NCBI RefSeq assembly: GCF_011742165.1
Contig: NZ_JAAQTO010000023.1
Coordinates: 62,001 to 126,000 of the forward strand
Reading direction: 5' to 3'
DNA: 64,000 nucleotides
Source: Billgrantia bachuensis
Lineage (GTDB): Bacteria > Pseudomonadota > Gammaproteobacteria > Pseudomonadales > Halomonadaceae
Shown here: piece by piece, positions 9,785 to 17,639 of the stretch
Layout of the letters: each line of letters begins with the position of its first letter
How positions within the stretch are numbered: position 1 is the first letter of the stretch
Notes under the pieces: model-generated
Told to the model about the DNA's origin: nothing
Seen by the model: the letters and a program-made list of their open reading frames with translations, nothing else
The model's database searches: none
Position numbers and translations under genes: made by a program

Positions 9785-11035
9785 TCAGGTCACGGCACCG
9801 CGCTGATGAAAGCGCGGCGCCAGATGCTCTCCGGCGGCCAGCACCTCACGCAGGTGCCGGGCCGCCTGCCAGACGTCCTCGTAGCTCAGGTAGAGCGGCG
9901 CGAAGCCGAAGCGCATCAGCCCCGGTTCGCGGTAGTCGCCGATCACGCCCCGCGCGATCAGTGCCTGGACGATGGCATAGCCGTGCGCTCGAGCCACCAG
10001 CCCCACCTGACTGCCCCGCTCTTGCTCAGTCGGCGTGACGTCGCTGATACCGTGTTTACCCAGGCAGTCGCCCAGCGACTCGCGGAAGAGCTCGATCAGC
10101 CGCTGGCTCTTGCTGCGCAGCTGTGCGAGGTCGACCTCCTGCCACAGCGCCAGCGACGCTTCCAGCGCCGCATAGGCCAATGGTGAGTGGGTGCCGGTGC
10201 GAAACCGCGAGATGCCCGGCGCCGGCGTATAATCGGCCGCGAAGGCGAACGGCGACGCATGCCCCAGCCAGCCCGAGAGCGGCTGCCAGCCCCGGTCCTG
10301 GCAGTCGCGCCGCACATAGAGAAAGGCCGGCGCGCCGGGGCCGCCGTTGAGATACTTGTAGGTGCAGCCCACCGCGTAGCGCACGCTGCAGGCGGCGAGG
10401 TCCACCGGCAGTGCGCCGGCCGAGTGGGCCAGGTCCCAGATGATTTCGGCGCCGCCGGCATGTACCTGCCGCGTGATCGCCGCCATGTCACGCAGCCTGC
10501 CGGTGCGGTAGTGCACATGGCTGAGCACCGCCGCCGCCACTCGGTCGTCGAGATACGCATCCAGCGCTTCCCCTTCCGGCACGACTCGATGCTCGAAACC
10601 GCCGAAACGGCAGAAGCCCTGGGCGATGTAGCCGTCGGTGGGAAAGTTGCCGCCTTCGCTGAGGATTACCGGTCGTGCCCGTTCCTGCCCCTCGGTGATC
10701 CCCTGCCCTTCGGTGATATAGCCCAGCAGCTTGAAGATATTGTGGGTGATGGTGTCGGTGACCAGCACTTCGCCTGGACCGGCCCCCAGCAGCGGCGCCA
10801 GCCGATCGCCGAGCCGCTCGGGGGCAACGAACCAGCCTTGGTTCCAGCCCTGGATCAGCGAACCGCGCCACTGTGCCATCAAGGCACCCACGGCCTCGCT
10901 GGCGGCTGCAGGTTGCGCTCCCAGGGAATTGCCGTCGAGATAGATCGTCCCGGCAGGCAGGGCAAAGCGGGATTTGAAAGAAGCCAGCGGATCCTGGCGA
11001 TTCAGCTCGCGGACGTCATCGTGAGTCAGGGGCAT
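9785..11035 (-). CDS. kynU: Kynureninase
   Basis: KynU is a PLP enzyme that cleaves kynurenine to anthranilate and alanine, the third step of the aerobic tryptophan-to-anthranilate route. The 416-residue protein has the fold-type I signature YLDGNSLG near the N-terminus, TDTITHNIFKLL, and a PLP-lysine region CTYKYLNGGPGAPAF. The ATG at 11035 is preferred over an in-frame TTG at 11050 because a GGAG lies 6 nt upstream of it. It is the last gene of the kynA-kynB-kynU operon, 57 nt after kynB. It is convergent with the LysR gene at 8827. Confidence 0.95.
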   Translation of the reverse strand: MPLTHDDVRELNRQDPLASFKSRFALPAGTIYLDGNSLGAQPAAASEAVGALMAQWRGSLIQGWNQGWFVAPERLGDRLAPLLGAGPGEVLVTDTITHNIFKLLGYITEGQGITEGQERARPVILSEGGNFPTDGYIAQGFCRFGGFEHRVVPEGEALDAYLDDRVAAAVLSHVHYRTGRLRDMAAITRQVHAGGAEIIWDLAHSAGALPVDLAACSVRYAVGCTYKYLNGGPGAPAFLYVRRDCQDRGWQPLSGWLGHASPFAFAADYTPAPGISRFRTGTHSPLAYAALEASLALWQEVDLAQLRSKSQRLIELFRESLGDCLGKHGISDVTPTEQERGSQVGLVARAHGYAIVQALIARGVIGDYREPGLMRFGFAPLYLSYEDVWQAARHLREVLAAGEHLAPRFHQRGAVT

Positions 11036-11092
11036 GGTCGGCTCCGGCAAGGAAGGAAAGGATCGGGAAAGCGCTCAATCCAGCTCCCGCGG

Positions 11093-11725
11093 CTATTGTT
11101 CCAGCTCACGCAGCAGGGCACGCACCGGCGCGGCGTCGCCGCCGGCGAGCTTTAAAGGCGGGGCGATCAGCTCGTAATGGCCCGGCGGCACCGCATCCAG
11201 CACCAGCCCTTCGAGAATGGCCATGCCGTGATGGTGCACCCGCCGGTGCGCCAGCAATGCGCTATCCACTTCGGGGTCGAGCGAGGGAGCGTCCACGCCA
11301 ATCAGCCTTGCACCTCGCTCGGCCAGCAGGTCGATGCTCTCGGCAGCGATGGTAGTGAAGTCGCTACGCCATTCCTCATGAGGGAAGCGCGACCAAGTGC
11401 GCAGCAATACCCTCTCGACGCTCTCCGACAGCACAGGCAGCAGATGCCCGGGCTCGACCCTCGGCCCGGCGTGGGTCATGTCCAGCACCACGCAGAGGCC
11501 GATGTAGCAGGCCAGGTCCACTGCATCGATGGTACGCCCCTCGACGGCGTAGTGGCTCGGCGCGTCGGCATGGGTGCCGGTGTGAGTGGAAAGCACCAGC
11601 CGCGAGACGTTGACCGGGCACTGCTCGCCGAGCACCCAGGTCGGCTCATGAGCGAAAGGTGTGTCACCGGGCCACACCGGGATGTCGGCCCGCAGCGGCT
11701 GGGAGATGTCGTAGAGCCTGCTCAT
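11093..11725 (-). CDS. kynB: Arylformamidase (kynurenine formamidase, cyclase family)
   Basis: KynB hydrolyses N-formylkynurenine to kynurenine and formate. The 210-residue protein has the metal-binding signature STHTGTHADAPSHY (His 48, His 52, Asp 54) of the cyclase/KynB family, and its length is typical. The start at 11725 gives a 4-nt ATGA overlap with the kynA stop, indicating translational coupling; a longer upstream reading frame is not needed. It lies between kynA and kynU, so all three enzymes of the pathway are together. Confidence 0.95.
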   Translation of the reverse strand: MSRLYDISQPLRADIPVWPGDTPFAHEPTWVLGEQCPVNVSRLVLSTHTGTHADAPSHYAVEGRTIDAVDLACYIGLCVVLDMTHAGPRVEPGHLLPVLSESVERVLLRTWSRFPHEEWRSDFTTIAAESIDLLAERGARLIGVDAPSLDPEVDSALLAHRRVHHHGMAILEGLVLDAVPPGHYELIAPPLKLAGGDAAPVRALLRELEQ

Positions 11726-12594
11726 GAGGTGCCCTCCTCGAGGGTGGTGCGCACCGACCACAGCTCTGGGAAGAACTGCAGGTCCAGCGCCTTGGCCAGG
11801 AAGGAGACGCCACCGGTGCCGCCGTTGCCGGGCTTTTGCCCGATAATGCGCTCCACCGTCTTGAGATGACTGAAGCGCCACTGGTGGAAGTGGTACTCGG
11901 TATCGACCAGCTTCTCGGCCAGCTCGTAGAGTTCCCAGTGATGCTCGACGTCACGGTAGATCGCTGCCCAGGCCTGCTCCACCTCGGCGCAGGGCCGGTA
12001 GGGCTCCGACCAGTCGCGCTCGACCACCGACTCGGGAAGCTCGAAGCCACGCCGAGCCAGCAGCTGCAGGCTGACGTCGTAGAGACTCGGCGCGCGCAAT
12101 ACCTCGCTGAGCCGCTGATAGTGGGTCGGGTGGCGGCGGTGCACCTCGACCATCGCCGGATTCTTGTTGCCGAGCAGGAATTCCAGCTCGCGATACTGGA
12201 AAGACTGGAACCCCGAGCTCTGGCCCAGGCTGTCGCGAAAGCGCGCGTAGTCCGCCGGCGTCATGGTCACCAGCACCTCCCAGGCGTTGATCATCTGGGC
12301 CTGGATCCGCGCCACCCGCGACAGCATCTTGAATGCCGGACGCAGCCGATCGGCAGCGATGTGGGCGGCGGCAGCGTGAGCCTCGTGCAGGCACTGCTTG
12401 AGCCACAGCTCCGAGACCTGATGGATGACGATGAACAGCATCTCGTCATGTTCTTCGGTACCCGGCTGCTGTGCCGACAACAACGGCCCCAGTTGCAAGT
12501 ACTCGCCGTAGCTCATCGGCTGGTCCCAGTGCACCGCTTCTTGCGTCAGGTCCACCGTGGCCCCGCGCGCCGGCTCGCCTTCATGCCTGGCCAT
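11722..12594 (-). CDS. kynA: Tryptophan 2,3-dioxygenase
   Basis: KynA is a heme enzyme that opens the indole ring of L-tryptophan to N-formylkynurenine, the committed step of the pathway. The 290-residue protein has the family hallmarks MSYGEYLQL, DEMLFIVIHQVSELW and the C-terminal FHQWRFSHLKTVERIIG region that contains the heme-ligating His. ATG at 12594 is chosen because AGGAGG lies 6 nt upstream; an upstream ATG at 12615 lacks such a site. It is first in the operon and divergent from a LysR regulator across an AT-rich gap. Confidence 0.96.
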   Translation of the reverse strand: MARHEGEPARGATVDLTQEAVHWDQPMSYGEYLQLGPLLSAQQPGTEEHDEMLFIVIHQVSELWLKQCLHEAHAAAAHIAADRLRPAFKMLSRVARIQAQMINAWEVLVTMTPADYARFRDSLGQSSGFQSFQYRELEFLLGNKNPAMVEVHRRHPTHYQRLSEVLRAPSLYDVSLQLLARRGFELPESVVERDWSEPYRPCAEVEQAWAAIYRDVEHHWELYELAEKLVDTEYHFHQWRFSHLKTVERIIGQKPGNGGTGGVSFLAKALDLQFFPELWSVRTTLEEGTS

Positions 12595-12663
12595 GGCTGC
12601 CTCCTGTCTTGTCATTGTCTCTACGAGTTGTGGCTATGAATAGTTTACGAGGGGCCTCTACGC

Positions 12664-12699
12664 ATTTAAATTTGATTTAAATCCGTCATTTCATGAAAT
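12664..12699. promoter_or_regulatory. AT-rich palindromes in kynA/LysR gap
   Basis: Two copies of the palindrome ATTTAAAT (12664-12671 and 12675-12682) and a third palindrome ATTTCATGAAAT (12688-12699) are packed into the 113-nt gap between divergent kynA and its LysR neighbour. The AT content contrasts sharply with the surrounding DNA. They are the best candidates for the LysR binding site and the overlapping promoters. Confidence 0.5.
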
Positions 12700-12707
12700 A
12701 AATTAAT

Positions 12708-13610
12708 ATGTCGACGCGACTCAGCATTCGCCAGATGCAGATGATGGTGGCCATCGCCGACGCCGGCAGCGTGTCCGATGCCGCCGTTCAGCTCGGCCTG
12801 ACCCAGTCGGCCCTGAGCCACCGGCTCAAGGAGGCGGAGCGTCTGCTGGGTGCCGAACTCTTCACCCGTGGGCAGCGTAGGCTGAATGCCACGCAGGCAG
12901 GCAGGCGACTGCTGCATGCCGCTCGCGGTGTGCTGGCCGAGCTGGAGCGCACCGAGCGCGATATCCATCGACTGTCGGTAGGCATCGAAGAGGTGGTACG
13001 CCTAGGCGTGGAGGCATGCGGCGGCTATCACTGGCTGCCCGACGGCCTGGCCGCCTTCGCCGAAGGTCATCCGAGCATTGGCGTGGAGATCGTGCCGGAT
13101 GTCTCGCTGGATCCCTGCCGGGCACTGCGACAGGGCCACCTCGACCTGGCCCTGATTGCCGCCAATCATCCGCCCATCGGGTTCGAGACCATTTCGCTGC
13201 GCCGCGACGAGCTACGCCTGGTGGTGCCCCGGGGTCACGCCCTGGCCCAGCGCGACTGGGTCGGCGCCGAGGAAGTGGCCGCCGAACCCTACGTCGCCTA
13301 TCACACCACGCCCGAAAAAGGCCGCGAGTATGAGCAGCTGTTCAGCCCCGCCGGCGTGCTGCCGGCCCGGGTGATCAGCGCCGGGGTGACCGACGCCGTG
13401 CTGGCGCTGGTACGCGGCGGCCTGGGCATCAGCATTCTGCCGGCATGGACGCTCGCCCCGCACTTGGCGCCGGGCGAGCTGGCCTCCGTCGCCCTGACCG
13501 CCAACGGCATCCATCTGAACTGGTACCTGGTGATGCGCCAGGGCGAAGCCGAGGCATCGGCCACGAGGCAGCTGGCACGCACGCTCCACGATCTGCTCGG
13601 CGAGAGATGA
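12708..13610 (+). CDS. LysR-family regulator, likely controls kynABU
   Basis: A 300-residue LysR-type regulator with an N-terminal helix-turn-helix (about residues 5-62, including DAAVQLGLTQSALSHRLKEAE) and a C-terminal effector domain. The HTH and GAELFTRGQRR-type wing resemble the MetR-like subgroup. It is divergent from kynA with palindromes between, so it probably senses tryptophan or a kynurenine intermediate and regulates the operon. That role is inferred from position. No strong Shine-Dalgarno sequence precedes the ATG, which follows an AT-rich tract. Confidence 0.9.
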   Translation: MSTRLSIRQMQMMVAIADAGSVSDAAVQLGLTQSALSHRLKEAERLLGAELFTRGQRRLNATQAGRRLLHAARGVLAELERTERDIHRLSVGIEEVVRLGVEACGGYHWLPDGLAAFAEGHPSIGVEIVPDVSLDPCRALRQGHLDLALIAANHPPIGFETISLRRDELRLVVPRGHALAQRDWVGAEEVAAEPYVAYHTTPEKGREYEQLFSPAGVLPARVISAGVTDAVLALVRGGLGISILPAWTLAPHLAPGELASVALTANGIHLNWYLVMRQGEAEASATRQLARTLHDLLGER

Positions 13611-13614
13611 GCGG

Positions 13615-15093
13615 TCAAGTCCCGCAGAACGTGCGGAACACCCGCTCGGTGGGCTCGGCCGGGCGCGTGTACTCCTCGAAGCCGGGCTGATCGTCGAAGG
13701 GCCGGGTGACGATTTCGAGAAGGCTCTCGAAGGGGCCGAAGTCATTTTCGTCCATGGCCGCGGTCAGCGCCTGCTGCACGCGATGGTTGCGCGGAATGAA
13801 GGCCGGATTGGCCAGGCGCATTCGCTGCGCCCGCTCATCTTCGGTCCACAGATCCTGGGCCAGACGCTGACGCCAATCCTCGAGCCAGCCGGCGATCTCC
13901 TCGGGGCGTTCGAACAGCGCCACGAGAGCGGCTTCCGCCTCACGACTCTCGGCAGCATCCGCCAGGCGGCGGAAGGTCAGGGTAAAGTCGGCACGCCCAC
14001 GATGCATGGTCGACAGCAATGCCTCCACTAACGCCTTGTCGCCAGGCTGCGCCCGCTCCAGGCCGAGCTTGGTACGCATGACGTCTAGCCATTCGGCCTC
14101 GTACTGCTCGGGATAACGCTGCAGGAGTTCAGTGGCGCGCTCGATCGCGCGGTCGGTATCGTCGTCGATCAGCGGCAGCAGGGTCTCGGCCAACCGCGCC
14201 AGGTTCCACTGGGCGATCCATGGCTGGTTGGAATAGGCGTAGCGCCCGCCCTCGTCGATGGAGCTGAACACCATCTGCGGATCGTACTGCTCCATGAAGG
14301 CGCAGGGGCCGAAGTCGATGGTCTCGCCCGAGATCGAGGTGTTGTCGGTGTTCATCACACCGTGGATGAAGCCCACGCCCATCCACTTGGCGATCAGCGC
14401 CGCCTGGCGCGCCTGTACCGCTTCCAGCAGCCCCAGGTAGCGCTCGCCGCCCTCATGCTTGGCGAGTTCAGGATAGTGGCGCTCGATGACGTGATCGGCC
14501 AGCTCGCGCACGCCGTCGATATCGCCGCGGGCGGCGAAGTACTGGAAGGTGCCCACGCGGATGTGGCTGGCGGCCACACGGGTGAGAATGGCCCCCGGCT
14601 CGGGGATGCCGCGCACCACCCGTTCGCCTGTGGTCACCGCAGCAAGCGCGCGGGTGGAGGGAATGCCCATGGCGTGCATCGCCTCGCTGACCAGATACTC
14701 GCGCAGCACCGGCCCCAGCGGCGAACGTCCATCGCCGCCGCGGGAGAACGGCGTGCGCCCTGCGCCCTTGAGCTGGATATCGCGCAGCCGGCCGTCGCGA
14801 TCGGTCACTTCGCCCAGCAGCACCGCACGGCCATCTCCCAGCCGCGGCACGAAGCCGCCGAACTGGTGCCCGGCATAGGCCTGCGCCAGCGGCTCCGAAC
14901 CACGCGGTACCACGTTGCCGGAAAACCATACGGCCGCCTCTTCGGCATCGAAGGCGGCAAGGTCGAAGCCGAGCGTCTCGGCCAGCGGCCGGTTGAAGGC
15001 GATCAGGTGCGGCTCGCGCACGGGTACCGGTTCGAAGCGCTCGAAGAAGCGTTCCGGCAGGCGGGCATAGCGCAGGGTGAAAGGGGGAAACAT
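13615..15093 (-). CDS. selO: Protein adenylyltransferase SelO (YdiU family)
   Basis: SelO is a pseudokinase-fold enzyme that transfers AMP from ATP to protein Ser, Thr or Tyr residues and has been linked to oxidative-stress redox control. The 492-residue protein has family blocks AYAGHQFGGFVPRLGDGRA and, in the metal/catalytic region, GVMNTDNTSISGETIDFGP. The start at 15093 is preferred, with a GGAG 6 nt upstream, and gives the usual N-terminus beginning FTLRYARLP. It is the only gene of its unit, convergent with the LysR gene 4 nt away. Confidence 0.95.
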   Translation of the reverse strand: MFPPFTLRYARLPERFFERFEPVPVREPHLIAFNRPLAETLGFDLAAFDAEEAAVWFSGNVVPRGSEPLAQAYAGHQFGGFVPRLGDGRAVLLGEVTDRDGRLRDIQLKGAGRTPFSRGGDGRSPLGPVLREYLVSEAMHAMGIPSTRALAAVTTGERVVRGIPEPGAILTRVAASHIRVGTFQYFAARGDIDGVRELADHVIERHYPELAKHEGGERYLGLLEAVQARQAALIAKWMGVGFIHGVMNTDNTSISGETIDFGPCAFMEQYDPQMVFSSIDEGGRYAYSNQPWIAQWNLARLAETLLPLIDDDTDRAIERATELLQRYPEQYEAEWLDVMRTKLGLERAQPGDKALVEALLSTMHRGRADFTLTFRRLADAAESREAEAALVALFERPEEIAGWLEDWRQRLAQDLWTEDERAQRMRLANPAFIPRNHRVQQALTAAMDENDFGPFESLLEIVTRPFDDQPGFEEYTRPAEPTERVFRTFCGT

Positions 15094-15182
15094 GGCGACT
15101 CCACTGGCGTTCCTGCCCGTCACTGTAGGCGCGCAGCGGATGAAAATCGAGCGCGGCGGCCCCTCGCACGCCGCCGTCGCGC

Positions 15183-15866
15183 CTAGCCGGCGGCGATGAC
15201 GGGTTTTTCGAGCTCGCGAATGCTGGCCACGAAGTCGCTGAAGCGTTCGCCCTGGATCAGCACATGGTCGCGCAAGGCATGCTCCGCTGCCGCCGGATCA
15301 CCGGCTTCGATAGCCTCCACCACGGCCCGGTGCTCGCGCAGCGAACTGTGCATGCGCTGGCGCACCTGCAGCTGCAAGCGCCGGTACGGCTTGAGCCGCT
15401 GCTTGAGCTGGCGCGCCTCGCCCAGCAGAAAGGCGTTGTGGCTGGCGCGATAGATGCAGTCGTGGAAGGCCTCGTTCTCGTAGTAGTACTCGTCGGTATC
15501 GCCGGCCAGGGCGGCGGCCTCGCAGCGTTCCAGCGCCCCGCGCAGCTCGGCGAGCTCCGCATCGTTGATGCGCCGCGCCGCCAGGCGCCCGCACATGCCC
15601 TCGAGTTCGGCCATGACCTCAAACATCTCGATCAGCTGGTCGATGCCCACCTTGGCCACGAAGGTGCCCTTCTTCGGCGTGACCGTGACCAGCCCGCTGG
15701 CCACGAGCTGCTGGATCGCCTCGCGTACCGGCGTGCGCGAGACGTTGAACTCGCGACCCAGCGCCTCGGGGTCGAGCCGCTCACCGGGAGCCAGGCGCCC
15801 ATTGATGATGGCGTTCTCCAGTGAATCGCGCAGGCGCTGCGCACTGGAGCGCTTGGGGCTGGTCAT
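15183..15866 (-). CDS. GntR-family (FCD-type) regulator of the malonate module
   Basis: A 227-residue GntR regulator with an N-terminal winged helix (about residues 8-72, containing FNVSRTPVREAIQQL) and an all-helical FCD ligand domain, where His and Asp/Glu residues usually bind a metal and a carboxylate. Start at 15866 has AGGAGG 6-8 nt upstream, and longer upstream frames have no RBS. It is divergent from the malonate TRAP/decarboxylase/synthetase operon, and GTATAC palindromes lie between, so it is probably the MatR-like malonate-responsive repressor. Confidence 0.9.
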   Translation of the reverse strand: MTSPKRSSAQRLRDSLENAIINGRLAPGERLDPEALGREFNVSRTPVREAIQQLVASGLVTVTPKKGTFVAKVGIDQLIEMFEVMAELEGMCGRLAARRINDAELAELRGALERCEAAALAGDTDEYYYENEAFHDCIYRASHNAFLLGEARQLKQRLKPYRRLQLQVRQRMHSSLREHRAVVEAIEAGDPAAAEHALRDHVLIQGERFSDFVASIRELEKPVIAAG

Positions 15867-15932
15867 GGTCACCCTCCTTCCTTCACGGCGTCTCGTGAAC
15901 GGATTTTCAACCGACTTTTTACTGTAACGGAT

Positions 15933-15968
15933 TTGACATGCGTATACGCAAGGGCTATTGAAGTATAC
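15933..15968 (+). promoter_or_regulatory. Promoter and GntR operator region of the malonate operon
   Basis: A consensus -35 hexamer TTGACA (15933-15938) abuts the perfect palindrome TGCGTATACGCA (15939-15950). A second GTATAC core lies at 15963-15968, 21 nt downstream of the first. FCD-type GntR proteins often bind short palindromes of this kind. Their placement across the promoter predicts repression of the plus-strand operon by the divergent GntR protein. Confidence 0.6.
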
Positions 15969-16036
15969 ATCAGCCACGCTGATAAACATCACATAATCCT
16001 TACTCCTACATAAGAACAACCCTGTGGAGACGCCAA

Positions 16037-17041
16037 ATGCAACGCCACAACACCCTACCCGCCCTGGCCACCGCCCTCGGCCTGGCCATTGCCTTCAGCA
16101 GTGCCGCTTCCGCCAACACCGTCCTTCGCGCCTCGCATCAGTTCCCTGGCGGTCAGGGCGACGTTCGCGATGAGATGGTGCAGATGATGGCCCGCCAGGT
16201 GGCCGAAGCCGACGTCGGCCTCGAGATCCAGGTCCACCCGGGCCAGTCCCTGTTCAAGGCCGACGAGCAGTGGGGCGCCCTGGTCCGAGGACGCCTCGAC
16301 ATGACTTCCCTTCCACTCGACTACGCCAGCGGCCGCCACCCCGAGTTCTCCGCCACGCTGATGCCGGGACTGGTGCGCAACCATGAGCACGCCCAGCGCC
16401 TCAACGATTCCGAGTACATGGAGATGATCAAGGAGGTGATCCGCGAGGGCGGCGCACGCGTGCTGGCCGACGCCTGGCTGTCGGGCGGCTTCGCCTCCAG
16501 CGAACAGTGCATCACCTCGCCGGACACCGTGGAGGGGCAGAACCTGCGCGCCGCCGGCCCGGCCTTCGAGCAGATGCTGGAGGCAGCCGGTGCGTCCATC
16601 GCCTCGATGCCCTCCTCCGAGGTCTATACCGCCATGCAGACCGGTGTGCTGGACGCGGCCAATACCTCGTCGATGTCGTTCATCTCCTTCCGCCTCTACG
16701 AGCAGGTCGAATGCCTGACCGAGCCGGGCGACTATGCGCTGTGGTTCATGTACGAGCCGATCCTGATCTCCGAGCAGACCTGGCAAAAGCTCAACGAAGA
16801 GCAGCAGCAGGCGCTGATCGAGGCCGGCCAGGCCGCGGAGGAGTTCTTCGCCGCCGAAGCCGCCGCCATCGATCAGGAAATGGTGGAAGTCTACGAGGAG
16901 AACGGCGTCGAGGTGGTGCGCATGAGCGAGGATGACTACAACGCCTGGCTCGAGATTGCCCGCCAGACCTCCTACAAGAACTTCGCCGAGAACGTGACCA
17001 ACGGCCAGGCCATCATCGACGCCGCCCTAGCCGTCGAGTGA
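16037..17041 (+). CDS. TRAP transporter substrate-binding protein (DctP type), probably malonate
   Basis: The 334-residue protein starts with a Sec signal peptide (about 1-26, ending ASA) and continues as a DctP-family periplasmic binding protein. The family Arg that salt-bridges a carboxylate substrate is expected in the LRAAGPAFEQM segment (about 170-180). It delivers an organic acid to the small and large membrane subunits encoded next. Linkage to malonyl-CoA decarboxylase and synthetase in one direction matches the matPQMAB malonate operons known from rhizobia, so malonate is the likely cargo. Confidence 0.9.
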   Translation: MQRHNTLPALATALGLAIAFSSAASANTVLRASHQFPGGQGDVRDEMVQMMARQVAEADVGLEIQVHPGQSLFKADEQWGALVRGRLDMTSLPLDYASGRHPEFSATLMPGLVRNHEHAQRLNDSEYMEMIKEVIREGGARVLADAWLSGGFASSEQCITSPDTVEGQNLRAAGPAFEQMLEAAGASIASMPSSEVYTAMQTGVLDAANTSSMSFISFRLYEQVECLTEPGDYALWFMYEPILISEQTWQKLNEEQQQALIEAGQAAEEFFAAEAAAIDQEMVEVYEENGVEVVRMSEDDYNAWLEIARQTSYKNFAENVTNGQAIIDAALAVE

Positions 17042-17066
17042 CGCCCAGCCCTTCCCTGCGTGAGCC

Positions 17067-17089
17067 GGGCCACCCGCAACGGGTGGCCC
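17067..17089 (+). promoter_or_regulatory. Strong hairpin between TRAP P and Q genes
   Basis: GGGCCACCCG (17067-17076) and CGGGTGGCCC (17080-17089) form a perfect 10-bp stem with a 3-nt loop. It lies 26 nt after the binding-protein stop and has no U-tract. Such hairpins after a periplasmic binding-protein gene usually stabilise the upstream mRNA or partly attenuate, giving more binding protein than permease. Confidence 0.6.
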
Positions 17090-17115
17090 TCCATTTCGAA
17101 CCCCGGGAGGACTGC

Positions 17116-17637
17116 ATGGCCATGGCCCACTCTCAGCCCCTTGCTCAACGCTTCGGCGTCGTCGGCGCCTATATCGGCCTGATGGATCGACTCTCTCGCC
17201 TGCTGGCCTACGTGGCGGGCATCCTGTTCATTGCCGGGGTTAGCGTCATCTGCCAGATGGTGTTCGTGCGCTACGTGCTCGGCATGAGCACCAGCTGGCA
17301 GACCGAATTCACCGTGCTGGCGGTCACCGCTGCCATGCTGCTGGGCAGCCCCTATGTGCTGATGACCGGCGGCCACGTAGCGATCACCATTCTGCCGGAC
17401 GCCCTGGGCGGCATCGCGCGGCGGCTGATGCAACTGACCGCCGCCCTGTGCGGCCTCGCCTTCTGCGCCGCGCTGGCCTTTGCTTCCTGGTTCTACGTGT
17501 GGGAAGCCTGGGAGGGCGGCTGGACCACCGGCACGGTGTGGAACCCACCGCTCTGGCCGGGCCTGGTGCCGATGGCCGTCGGCGCCACGCAGCTGTCACT
17601 GCAGTACGTGGCCGAAATCCTGCGTGGGGAGGGCTGA
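17116..17637 (+). CDS. TRAP transporter small permease (DctQ type)
   Basis: This 173-residue integral membrane protein has four hydrophobic helices, as in DctQ subunits, with the conserved TSWQTEFTVLAV region after TM2. It partners with the large permease encoded immediately downstream. ATG at 17116 has GGGAGG 6 nt upstream; earlier in-frame starts run through the intercistronic hairpin and are rejected. Its stop is 2 nt before the DctM start. Confidence 0.9.
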   Translation: MAMAHSQPLAQRFGVVGAYIGLMDRLSRLLAYVAGILFIAGVSVICQMVFVRYVLGMSTSWQTEFTVLAVTAAMLLGSPYVLMTGGHVAITILPDALGGIARRLMQLTAALCGLAFCAALAFASWFYVWEAWEGGWTTGTVWNPPLWPGLVPMAVGATQLSLQYVAEILRGEG

Positions 17638-17639
17638 GC

